Positions 7,882 to 16,445 of a DNA stretch of 32,530 bases are shown in pieces (the stretch's first letter is position 1; each line of letters begins with the position of its first letter). Both the position numbers and the translations under genes were made by a program. The notes beneath the pieces are model-generated. The model made no database searches. It was not told the origin of the DNA and saw nothing but the letters and a program-made list of their open reading frames with translations. The stretch spans positions 1 to 32,530 of the forward strand of contig WRBH01000006.1 in assembly GCA_009784665.1 (NCBI GenBank), in the 5' to 3' direction. This DNA is from Bacillota bacterium. Its GTDB lineage: Bacteria; Bacillota; Clostridia; Christensenellales; UBA1242.

Positions 7882-8829
7882 ATGTTTAAAAAAAGAAGTA
7901 AGCAGTTCAAGATAGCATACTGGTCGATTGTAGCAGTTTTGGTTGTCCTGTTTTTCACGGCTGGAACAATAAGTTACGCGATATTTGGTGATGTTGCCTT
8001 CACAAGGGCATTGCAGGGCAGTACCCTTGATATCACTAACATAGGAAACTTCTTCAGTAACAATATGGAGAGGGTTATCTCGGTCCTGTCGACCTTGTTT
8101 ATTGTCTTTCTGGTTATAAAGTTTTTCCACATCGTTATTCGTCTTATGTCTCTTAAGGCCTCTAATCGCAGAAAAACAATCCTAGCATTGGTTTACAGCT
8201 TTATCAAGTATACAGGAATTATCATCATGTTCTTTGCCCTATTGGCATTGGTGATGGAAGATGTTGGAACGCTTCTGGCTGGTGCTGGTGTCCTTGTTAT
8301 TATTATTGGTTTCGGCATGCAAAGCATGCTTGCTGACATCATTGCGGGACTGTTTATCATTTTCGAGAACACATTCGAGGTCGGCGATATCGTAACATTT
8401 GATAATTTCAGGGGCGAGGTCGTCTACATCGGAATTCGAACAACAAAATTCAAGGGGATTGATGGCAACATCCATGTTGTGAATAACTCGGAAATGCGTC
8501 GTCTTGTTAATATGACACAGGACAATTCCGTTGCAATCTGCGATGTTACAATTGAATACAGCGAAAATCTTGAAAAGATTGAAAAGCTAATTGAGAACCA
8601 CCTGCCGACCCTGCCTGCGAAACTAGAGCAAATAGTCGAACAACCTGCATACATCGGCCCTGCCGAGTTCAACGACCGCGGAATAACTCTGCGAATAATA
8701 GCCAAGTGTCACGAATCAAATCGAATGATGTTAACGCGTGCACTTAACCGCGAGATGAAGATACTCTTTGACAAGCATAAAATCACTTTCGCCGTTCCAC
8801 ACATTAAAATTGATGGCAAGGTAAAATGA
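7882..8829 (+). CDS. MscS-family mechanosensitive ion channel
   Basis: N-terminal TM segments then VLVIIIGFGMQSMLADIIAGLFIIFENTFEVGDIVTFDNFRGEVVYIGIRTTKFKGIDGNIHVVNNSEM; start chosen at ATG 7882, 6 nt after TATAAT. Confidence 0.9.
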   Translation: MFKKRSKQFKIAYWSIVAVLVVLFFTAGTISYAIFGDVAFTRALQGSTLDITNIGNFFSNNMERVISVLSTLFIVFLVIKFFHIVIRLMSLKASNRRKTILALVYSFIKYTGIIIMFFALLALVMEDVGTLLAGAGVLVIIIGFGMQSMLADIIAGLFIIFENTFEVGDIVTFDNFRGEVVYIGIRTTKFKGIDGNIHVVNNSEMRRLVNMTQDNSVAICDVTIEYSENLEKIEKLIENHLPTLPAKLEQIVEQPAYIGPAEFNDRGITLRIIAKCHESNRMMLTRALNREMKILFDKHKITFAVPHIKIDGKVK

Positions 8830-8842
8830 GAACATTACCTAA

Positions 8843-9709
8843 CTATATCCGTTCTTGTATTTGCTCGGTTTCGGCGATTTGCCTGATACTTATATTTTCG
8901 TGCAGGACATTCCCTAAGGTAATATTGTTCCCATCCCTTGCACGGAAGAGATTCGCTTCTTTGTCCAGCATCAGGTACATCCTCTGGAAATCCTCGATTT
9001 CTCGTGGCTCGATGTTTAAATTAGGAAATGCCTCTATTACTTCTTTTACGGCTTGTCTGTATTCATCGGTAGAAATGTCAAATTGTTCAATGTTTTTTGC
9101 ACCTGCACCTTGGACAGGGAAAAATTGACGCAGCGACCATTTATCAATTTTAAGTCCAAAATTATTTTCCAGATGAGTAAGATATTCGCCCATCTTGACC
9201 AGGTTGTTCATACTATGAATTTGATTCCAAATGTTTTGTTTATGGACACAGGTGTTTATTACGCACCCCACGCCGGCATTGGTGACAGTTTGTATCTCGT
9301 CGAATATGTTTGCTCCATTTTCTTGGCTGCCTCTGATTTTACGCTCTGACTCTCGTGTGCCACCTTCAAAGGGAATTGATACTTGTGACAAGTAGGGGAG
9401 AATCTTCTGATATAATCCAAACCTATGAAAAATACCAGTATGTCTTAGGCCACTGCCTGTGTTAAGGCGAATATTTTTAATGCCGCCATCATGCAGATAT
9501 TTAATCAACTCGGGCAGATGTTCCAACATCATTGGTTCCCCACCTGCGATAGCGACTTCGTCAACTTGATCCGCGATTATTTTATCAGCAATTTTAAAGT
9601 GGTCTTCTTTGGTCAGGGTGTCTTTCCCCAAGCCACCAAAACAATAGCCGCACCTTTCCGGGCATTGACCAGTAATATTCCACGACAAAGTAACGGATTT
9701 AGTTTCCAT
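8843..9709 (-). CDS. Radical SAM protein, viperin-like architecture (tentative)
   Basis: CPERCGYC (CxxxCxxC), IAGGEP; C-terminal KWSLRQFFPVQGAGAKNIEQFDISTDEY...PREIEDFQRMYLMLDKEANLF resembles the viperin C-terminal region. Confidence 0.8.
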   Translation of the reverse strand: METKSVTLSWNITGQCPERCGYCFGGLGKDTLTKEDHFKIADKIIADQVDEVAIAGGEPMMLEHLPELIKYLHDGGIKNIRLNTGSGLRHTGIFHRFGLYQKILPYLSQVSIPFEGGTRESERKIRGSQENGANIFDEIQTVTNAGVGCVINTCVHKQNIWNQIHSMNNLVKMGEYLTHLENNFGLKIDKWSLRQFFPVQGAGAKNIEQFDISTDEYRQAVKEVIEAFPNLNIEPREIEDFQRMYLMLDKEANLFRARDGNNITLGNVLHENISIRQIAETEQIQERI

Positions 9710-9733
9710 TCAGAAACATTGTACCGCAATCGG

Positions 9734-9763
9734 TTGACAAAAGCTAGACCTTTGTCGTATACT
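9734..9763 (+). promoter_or_regulatory. Promoter of leader peptide / tpl-tyrS operon (TTGACA - 18 - TATACT)
   Basis: -35 at 9734-9739, -10 at 9758-9763. Confidence 0.75.
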
Positions 9764-9769
9764 GGCCCC

Positions 9770-9835
9770 ATGAGCTTTGTCGCAAAGACCCAAAAAGTGG
9801 GAGCAAGTATGTATTATTATCTGTCGTTACAATAA
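9770..9835 (+). CDS. Leader peptide MSFVAKTQKVGASMYYYLSLQ (or internal start MYYYLSLQ at 9809)
   Basis: ATG 6 nt after the -10 box; internal ATG preceded by GGGAG; three consecutive TAT (Tyr) codons at 9812-9820; stop TAA 9833-9835 immediately before antiterminator segment GCGCAG. Confidence 0.65.
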   Translation: MSFVAKTQKVGASMYYYLSLQ

Positions 9836-9898
9836 GCGCAGATTATTTTCAAAATTTGAATTTTGTCAAGGAACTGCGTCTAATCGCAGTTTTTCTTT
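9836..9898 (+). promoter_or_regulatory. Putative tyrosine attenuator: antiterminator (GCGCAG with CTGCGT) vs intrinsic terminator (AACTGCG/CGCAGTT + TTTTTCTTT)
   Basis: GCGCAG 9836-9841 can pair with CTGCGT 9874-9879; terminator stem 9872-9878/9885-9891 with T-tract; arms overlap so the structures are mutually exclusive. Confidence 0.7.
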
Positions 9899-9933
9899 GC
9901 AACAAAGTTCAAATCTAAATTCAGGAGACAGAA

Positions 9934-11352
9934 ATGGAATTTCCATTAGAAATGCATAAGGCCAGCATAATTAAAAAACTGGAACTCAAACCAATAGACG
10001 AGAGGCTAAGGGCCATCAAAGTGGCGGGCAACAATACATTCATGTTGTCCAGTCGTGATGTATTCTTGGACATGTTAACAGACAGCGGCACAAATGCCAC
10101 CAGCAATCGCCAGCTTGCCGCGATGTTAACCGCAGACGAAGCCTACAGCGGCAGCGAGAGTTTCTTCCGCCTTGAAGCCGTTTTGCAGAAGGTATTTCGC
10201 AAGAAGTTTTTCTTGCCCGCACATCAGGGCAGGGCGTGTGAACATATCCTATCACGAGTACTAATCAAGCCTGGTGACATAGTTCCAACAAATTACCACT
10301 TCACAACAACGCGGGCACATATCAGGTTGCAAGGCGGGGATTTTCTAGAGTTGTTCATTGACGAGGCAATGAAAATAAATTCTAATCATCCCTTCAAAGG
10401 AAATATAGATATTGACAAACTAAAGCAGGCATTCAAGGACCACAAGGGCAAAATCCCCTTTGTGCGCTTGGAGGCGGGAACAAATCTGATAGGCGGTCAA
10501 CCCCTGTCACTTGAGAATATCCGGCAAACCGCCGAACTCTGTCGCGGGCACGGTGTGCCCCTAATGATGGATGCCAGTTTATTGCAAGACAATTTGTACT
10601 TTATTAAAACTAGGGAAGAGGCCTACAAGGACAAATCTATCCTGGAAATTTGCAACGAAATCGCGGACATGATTGATATTATTTATTTTTCCGCACGAAA
10701 GTTCGGTGCGGCTCGGGGTGGGGGAATTTGCCTAAGTGATGAAAGGCTCGCGGGGCAGATACGCGAACTTATTCCATTGTTCGAGGGGTTTATAACCTAC
10801 GGAGGCATGAGTTCAATGGAGCTCGAGGCAATCGCCGTCGGAGCAGAGGAAACTATGGACTTTGATAATATCTCGCAAGGCCCCCGATTTATCAAGTTTA
10901 TGGTAGATGAATTGGTAAAAGCGGGTGTTCCTGTTGTGACGCCTGCGGGTGGCCTAGGTGTTCACTTGGACGCACGGTCGTTCTTACCGCATGTAAGGCC
11001 CCAGGAGTTTCAGGCGGCCAGCCTCGCATCTGCACTATACATAATCTCAGGTATACGGGGTATGGAACGCGGTACAATGGCCGAGGATCGTAATCCCGAC
11101 GGAGCAGAACACATTGCGAATCTAGAACTTGTTCGCCTTGCAATGCCTAGGCGGGTTTTCACCATCAGTCACCTAAAATTCGCCATCGACAGAATTATAT
11201 GGTTATGGCAGAACAAGGAGCTTATCGGAGGGCTAAAATGGCACAGCGAACCAAAGATGTTACGATTCTTCTTCGGCGAATTAGATACTGTCTCAGATTG
11301 GCAGGAAAGATTAGTTGAAAAATTTGAAAAGGAGGGGTACAATACACTATGA
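9934..11352 (+). CDS. tpl: Tyrosine phenol-lyase (beta-tyrosinase), tryptophanase/TPL family
   Basis: FLDMLTDSGTNATS...DEAYSGSESFF...THQGR-like PAHQGRACEH, PTNYHFTTTRAH, PLP region FSARKFGA, GIRGMERGT, LELVRLAMPRRVFTISH; the FTTTR and MERG motifs favour TPL over tryptophanase. Confidence 0.8.
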   Translation: MEFPLEMHKASIIKKLELKPIDERLRAIKVAGNNTFMLSSRDVFLDMLTDSGTNATSNRQLAAMLTADEAYSGSESFFRLEAVLQKVFRKKFFLPAHQGRACEHILSRVLIKPGDIVPTNYHFTTTRAHIRLQGGDFLELFIDEAMKINSNHPFKGNIDIDKLKQAFKDHKGKIPFVRLEAGTNLIGGQPLSLENIRQTAELCRGHGVPLMMDASLLQDNLYFIKTREEAYKDKSILEICNEIADMIDIIYFSARKFGAARGGGICLSDERLAGQIRELIPLFEGFITYGGMSSMELEAIAVGAEETMDFDNISQGPRFIKFMVDELVKAGVPVVTPAGGLGVHLDARSFLPHVRPQEFQAASLASALYIISGIRGMERGTMAEDRNPDGAEHIANLELVRLAMPRRVFTISHLKFAIDRIIWLWQNKELIGGLKWHSEPKMLRFFFGELDTVSDWQERLVEKFEKEGYNTL

Positions 11353-12578
11353 ACTTTACGAAAATTTTGTTTGATCGCTTTAATGCGAACTGGAAAGATA
11401 TAGATATAAAAAGCCTTCTACGGGTCAAGGCCAGGACTGTCCTACCATCCATGGGGGACATCGACCTGAAAAAGCCTCAGAGGGTCAAACTGGGCATCGA
11501 CCCAACGGGCTCCGAAATTCATATCGGACATTTGGCTCCGTTGTTCATCCTTGATATTTTTGCCCGTGCGGGGCACCATGTCGACTTTGTTATTGGGGAT
11601 TTCACATGCAAGATCGGTGATCCAAGCGGCAGGGTATCGGAGAGGGAGATTTTAACCGACGCCCAGATCGCAAAAAACCTACAGACATACATCGACCAGG
11701 TTAATCGTTACTTTGATGTATCCCGTTGGGCAACACCACGCAACAGTGAATGGCTGGCAAAAATCACTATGGCAGAGTTGATTGGTATTACCCAGAATCT
11801 AAACCTGGCAACGATCTTGCAGCGGGATGACTTTCGCAAGCGACTGGAAACGGGTGGAATAACAATGGCCGAGTTAATGTATGGAATTATGCAAGGTATG
11901 GACAGCGTCGCTCTGAAAACAACAATCGAATTGGGCGGCAACGACCAGTTATTAAATCTGCAACAAGGCCGTGAATTGCAACGAATCCACGGTCAACCAC
12001 CGCAAGCAATTATTGTAACGCCTCTGATCGAGGGGCTATGTGGCACGGGCAAGAAGATGAGCAAATCCCTGAACAACTACATTGCTGTGACTGCAACGCT
12101 GGAGGACAAGTTCGGCAAGATGATGAGCCTGCCTGACAACCTATTAGAGCAATACTGGACGACATTCGGTTATTTTTTGGAATCCGAGTTACCATCTCTG
12201 CGTGAATTTATCAAAACCCAACCCCTCGAGGCAAAAAAACAATTGGCAACATATTTCATCGCAATCGAGGCGAAATCTATTCAAGAGGGTGAAAAACAGC
12301 GCACCGCCTTCGAAAAAAAATTCTCGAAGAAAGAACTGACCGACAACGATTTCATCCAGATAACTGCTAAACATGGCGACCGCCTAATTGATGTTTTGAT
12401 GTCCAGCGGCAAATTTAAATCCAAGGGAGACTTAAAAAGATTGTTTATTTCTAAGGCGATTCGAAATCTAGGTGCCCAGGCCGCAGAAATGTCAGAGCTA
12501 GCACTTGAAATGCAAGTAGTTGATGGAATGGAGGTCGGGGTAGGAAGGCTGAATTTCTTCCGTATCAAAGTTGTGTAG
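11349..12578 (+). CDS. tyrS: Tyrosyl-tRNA synthetase
   Basis: KLGIDPTGSEIHIGHLAPLFILDIFARAGH, DFTCKIGDPSGR, GGNDQLLNLQQGR, GTGKKMSKSLNNYI; SD AGGAGG; overlaps tpl by 4 bp. Confidence 0.95.
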   Translation: MNFTKILFDRFNANWKDIDIKSLLRVKARTVLPSMGDIDLKKPQRVKLGIDPTGSEIHIGHLAPLFILDIFARAGHHVDFVIGDFTCKIGDPSGRVSEREILTDAQIAKNLQTYIDQVNRYFDVSRWATPRNSEWLAKITMAELIGITQNLNLATILQRDDFRKRLETGGITMAELMYGIMQGMDSVALKTTIELGGNDQLLNLQQGRELQRIHGQPPQAIIVTPLIEGLCGTGKKMSKSLNNYIAVTATLEDKFGKMMSLPDNLLEQYWTTFGYFLESELPSLREFIKTQPLEAKKQLATYFIAIEAKSIQEGEKQRTAFEKKFSKKELTDNDFIQITAKHGDRLIDVLMSSGKFKSKGDLKRLFISKAIRNLGAQAAEMSELALEMQVVDGMEVGVGRLNFFRIKVV

Positions 12579-13335
12579 CATCACCGATGGTATAGCCCTT
12601 CTCGATAACTTGTGGAATCAGAATCTCCAACATCTTACTCATCCCACTATTTGATATGTGGAATAGGCAGATGCATCCTGGATGAATTCGACCAAGAATC
12701 TTATCGGCACTTTTAACCGCGTCAATTGGTGTCTTTTGCCAATCCATAATCGCATTTGACCACATAACTGTTTTCAATCCCTGTTCATTAGCTTCTTTCA
12801 ATACTGCCTCGTTAAAACGACCTTTTCCTGGACGGAAATGCTTTATCTCATTGCCTGGAAATTTCTCGTTAAACAACTCTGTGAATTGGGCGATATCTGC
12901 ACTCATAGCCGCGTATGATAAGGTCGGCAAATCCTTATGATGATTCGTATGATTTCCGATAATGTGGCCCTCGCTAATCATGCGTTTTACAAGATCCGTT
13001 TCTTTCAGATAATTCCCGCACAGGAAAAATATTGCCTTGGCGTTGTGTGTCTTCAGGACATCTAATACATCTGCCGTATACCCTGCCTCGTATCCCAAGT
13101 CAAATGTCAGGAAGACTTCCTTTTTACTCTCGTCCCCGACAAAGATTCCATTATGCTGTGTCAACATTTCGGTGCTGCCTGTGGGTGGGGTTGGCGTTGT
13201 TCCATTGCCCTTGTGGGACAATCCCCAATTCACGACTGCGGGGCTGAACCCCTGCCCAATTAACAAAAGGCAAATCATCAGGCCCGCAACTGCGATATAA
13301 GCGATTAATTTAAAATTGGCTAATTGAGTTTTCAT
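12565..13335 (-). CDS. Polysaccharide deacetylase (PdaA-like NodB domain)
   Basis: VFLTFDLGYEAGYTADVLDVLKTHNAKAIFFLCGNYL, HIIGNHTNHHKDL, HFRPGKGRFNEAVL; SD GGAGGT upstream of ATG. Confidence 0.9.
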   Translation of the reverse strand: MKTQLANFKLIAYIAVAGLMICLLLIGQGFSPAVVNWGLSHKGNGTTPTPPTGSTEMLTQHNGIFVGDESKKEVFLTFDLGYEAGYTADVLDVLKTHNAKAIFFLCGNYLKETDLVKRMISEGHIIGNHTNHHKDLPTLSYAAMSADIAQFTELFNEKFPGNEIKHFRPGKGRFNEAVLKEANEQGLKTVMWSNAIMDWQKTPIDAVKSADKILGRIHPGCICLFHISNSGMSKMLEILIPQVIEKGYTIGDATQL

Positions 13336-13438
13336 AGTACCTCCGTTCCAGTTTGTGCAAATTACTCTCGCCTATTCTTGCGGTATTCAGTAAGCACATA
13401 AAGTTACATAAATTCCATCGGACCGCAAATAATATATC

Positions 13439-14359
13439 GTGAAAAAACTCATTCTCATTCCTGTTCTTGTATTAATCTTGTGTTTGCAGGGGTTTACACC
13501 CTCGTTCCCAAAGTGGATAGACTTTAATGTCTCGGCACGAATTCTGGACAAGGCATCAATTGCTCATAGAGAACTAATCGAGAGCGGAGTCACCGACATC
13601 GGAACGGCGGAGTTGCTGGCATACCTTGCAATGAAAAATGGCAATAGATTTAAAATAGGTCAAGACGCTGTAGTTCTCCATAGATTGGTGACTGGGTTAA
13701 AGAAGGGGGAGAGAAACTCAATCGACAAGTACACCGAGAACAAATATTTTATCTATTATGTAAAGGTTTTTCACGCAGTTCTGGATGGTGTTATTGACCG
13801 CAATACGGGCGAAGTAATCGGTCACCACCCGATTGCAAAGGGATTCTGGCATAGTGGTTTTGATGATTTTGGAATGGGCCGCAGTTACGGATTCAAGCGT
13901 AAGCACCTCGGGCACGATCTGTATGGCGGCACAGGGACGCCTATCATAGCGATGGAGGGCGGAACAATTACCGAGTTGGGTTGGAACCAATTTGGCGGCT
14001 GGCGAGTAGGGATCCGCAGCGACGATACAAAAAGATACTATTATTACGCCCACCTGCGAAAAGACAAACCCTTCCCCCTGGATACTTTTGTTGGGGACAG
14101 GGTCGAGGCAGGGCAGGTAATCGGTTTCCTGGGAAACACAGGGTATTCGCGCAAAAAGAACCGTAATATGCAAACGGGCAAGCCGCACCTGCACTTTGGT
14201 ATGCAAATAATCTTTGATCCTCGGCAAGAGGACGATGGCGGAGAATACCACGAAATTTGGATAGATGTCTATCAAATCTGTAAATTTTTAGAAAAGCACA
14301 AGTCATCTGTCGAAAAGAACAAATGGAATGAATGGGAAGCGATAGGATTGACAAATTGA
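13439..14359 (+). CDS. M23-family metallopeptidase (LytM/peptidoglycan hydrolase), exported
   Basis: GTG start, hydrophobic N-terminus, HDLYGGTGTPIIAMEGGTITELGWNQFGGWRVGIRS...YYYYAHL...VEAGQVIGFLGNTGYS...KPHLHFGMQI. Confidence 0.9.
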   Translation: MKKLILIPVLVLILCLQGFTPSFPKWIDFNVSARILDKASIAHRELIESGVTDIGTAELLAYLAMKNGNRFKIGQDAVVLHRLVTGLKKGERNSIDKYTENKYFIYYVKVFHAVLDGVIDRNTGEVIGHHPIAKGFWHSGFDDFGMGRSYGFKRKHLGHDLYGGTGTPIIAMEGGTITELGWNQFGGWRVGIRSDDTKRYYYYAHLRKDKPFPLDTFVGDRVEAGQVIGFLGNTGYSRKKNRNMQTGKPHLHFGMQIIFDPRQEDDGGEYHEIWIDVYQICKFLEKHKSSVEKNKWNEWEAIGLTN

Positions 14360-14382
14360 CGCAAATATAATATAATCAAGAC

Positions 14383-15087
14383 ATGACATATGCGGCAGAG
14401 CTTGACCCAAGATTGGACGAAGGCTTTGAGGGCACAGGATTTAATATTGTCAAAGCCAAGTTGCGAGCCATTAAATTATTTCCAAGTCTTGCCAGCGTGA
14501 TTAAAAGATTCAGATTCAAAAACGACAGTTCCGCCCACGGAGGAATTGCCCACACAGACGCCGAGAGCTATGTCGCCATAAACGCATCACGCTTTGATCG
14601 AAACGATGATAACGGACAGGCGGCGATTGTCGCACACGAAGCAATGCACACCGAGGAAAAAATCTTCGGCAAATTGGGAAACCTTGCAACAGATGCTGTC
14701 ATTAACGCCAAGATAGTTCTGTCCGGCTTGATGAGTTCTTTGTCTGGCTTCGTGGACATCCCAGGTGCCATATCAATGGGGTCATATAAAATCCATAAGA
14801 TCTTGTGCGAGGCATGGCACTACCTGCAAAATCCACAGATAGTTCCGCAACAAGGGTTGTATGACGACCCAGGGGGCAGCTTCATAGACAAAAGCGAAAG
14901 AGACCTCACGGAGGAAGAGTGCTACCTGGCATGCTTTGGGAATTATGACCTATGGGACAGGATGGTGGCCTGGATAGGACGACGCAAAGAAAAAGAACAT
15001 CAAGAGATGCTGCAGCACGAAAGCACACAAGTTTATAACATAGATGATTACCGCAGGGAAAATTACCATGACATGGCAATCGCTTAG
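14383..15087 (+). CDS. Putative zinc metallopeptidase (HExxH)
   Basis: AAIVAHEAMHTEEKIFGKLGNLATDAVINAKI: HEAMH followed by an N-x-A-x-D-xx-x-N pattern resembling DUF2201-type metallopeptidase-like domains. Confidence 0.65.
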   Translation: MTYAAELDPRLDEGFEGTGFNIVKAKLRAIKLFPSLASVIKRFRFKNDSSAHGGIAHTDAESYVAINASRFDRNDDNGQAAIVAHEAMHTEEKIFGKLGNLATDAVINAKIVLSGLMSSLSGFVDIPGAISMGSYKIHKILCEAWHYLQNPQIVPQQGLYDDPGGSFIDKSERDLTEEECYLACFGNYDLWDRMVAWIGRRKEKEHQEMLQHESTQVYNIDDYRRENYHDMAIA

Positions 15088-16409
15088 TAAGCCCGTCCCC
15101 ATACAACTTCATGTTTGCCTGCCTTGCCACATACAACACATTTGCCTTTTGATTCCCCAACGATACAGCGACTACCCATACCTGTTTTTTTCTTGTGATT
15201 GGTTTCGCATTCCTCTGAACCACACCACGGGGCATAAATAAAGCTCTTGCTGCTATCCAGGCGGTTCTTTGCCGCAGCATACATCGCCTCGTGAATCTCG
15301 TCGAGGAGTGCTGGTACAGCAGCAGGCAGGTCATCGATTTTTATCTTACGCTTTTCTCCGCTGTAACGGATAGAGACGATTGCATCGCCAGCTTCCAAGT
15401 CGCGTGGGCCTATTTCAATCCTCAGGGGGATACCCTTCATTTCGTATTCGGCAAACTTCCAACCTGGGCTGTTGTCGCTGTTGTCGACATGGAATCTTAT
15501 GCTTGGCAATTTTATGCCTGACACATCCACAGCTTTGATAGGTATTAAAACCACCTGGGTCGGGGCAACGCGAGGTGGTAATACTAGGCCATTGTCATCC
15601 CCATGTACCATCACGATACCACCAATCATTCGTGTTGTAATTCCGAATGTAACATAGTGAGGGTAAATCTCACCCTCTTTTCCTTGAACCTTGACACCAA
15701 ATGCTCGCATGAATCCGTCACCCAGATAATGGCTGGTGGCACTTTGCAGGGCCTGGCCATCATACATCATGGATTCAATTGTATATGTGTCTACCGCACC
15801 TGCGAATTTCTCGGACTCGGTTTTTTGTCCACTGACGACGGGAATTGCCAAAAGATCCCGTACGAAGTCCTCGTATAACTTGTGAATCTTGCGTGCCTCA
15901 GTTCTGGCTTCCTCCTCGGTGGCGAACAGGGCATGTCCCTCCTGCCAAAAGAACTCGGTGGTTCGCAGGAACGGTCTAGTATTTTTTTCCAATCGTACAA
16001 TATTTGCCCATTGGTTCAGGCGGAGGGGCAGCTCCTTGTAACTTTGCAAATTCTTGGCAAAGTAATCACAAAACAACGCCTCGCTTGTTGGGCGGATAAG
16101 CAGGGGATCGGGGTCCTCGCCCGCAATTGTCGCAACCTCGGGTGAAAAGCCAGTAATGTGGTCCTTTTCCTTTTGCAACAACGATTTCGGCATCAGCAAA
16201 GGAAACATAACATTGGAATATCCCAAAGTTTTCAGTTTGTTATCGAATTCCGATTTAAACAAATCCCACAATGCCGTTCCATATGGCGGAATGTAAATGC
16301 ACCCTCTGACATTTGAATATGCCGCCAGACCTGACTTGACCACGACATCGGTATACCACTTGGCAAAGTCAACATCACGCGATGTAATTGCCTTAACTTT
16401 TTTTTCCAT
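15084..16409 (-). CDS. proS: Prolyl-tRNA synthetase, ProS type 3 (archaeal/eukaryote-like), short C-terminal region
   Basis: FAKWYTDVVVKSGLAAYSNVRGCIYIPPYGTALWD, IRPTSEALFCDYF, RLNQWANIVRLEKNTRPFLRTTEFFWQEGHALFAT, SPGWKFAEYEMKGIPLRIEIGPRDLE, C-terminal Cys motifs. Confidence 0.95.
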   Translation of the reverse strand: MEKKVKAITSRDVDFAKWYTDVVVKSGLAAYSNVRGCIYIPPYGTALWDLFKSEFDNKLKTLGYSNVMFPLLMPKSLLQKEKDHITGFSPEVATIAGEDPDPLLIRPTSEALFCDYFAKNLQSYKELPLRLNQWANIVRLEKNTRPFLRTTEFFWQEGHALFATEEEARTEARKIHKLYEDFVRDLLAIPVVSGQKTESEKFAGAVDTYTIESMMYDGQALQSATSHYLGDGFMRAFGVKVQGKEGEIYPHYVTFGITTRMIGGIVMVHGDDNGLVLPPRVAPTQVVLIPIKAVDVSGIKLPSIRFHVDNSDNSPGWKFAEYEMKGIPLRIEIGPRDLEAGDAIVSIRYSGEKRKIKIDDLPAAVPALLDEIHEAMYAAAKNRLDSSKSFIYAPWCGSEECETNHKKKTGMGSRCIVGESKGKCVVCGKAGKHEVVWGRAY

Positions 16410-16445
16410 AGGCTCAGTTTAGTGCATTTATGGTATAATAGCAAG

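Noticed and set aside
9764-9900. T-box riboswitch controlling tyrS (GGAACTGCG resembles part of the T-box consensus)
   Set aside because: The leader is only about 100 nt before the terminator, lacks Stem I features and the UGG core; the Tyr leader peptide model fits better.
13718-14275. 185-aa minus ORF and 128-aa minus ORF opposite the M23 peptidase
   Set aside because: Antisense to a well-supported peptidase; composition unlike a real protein.
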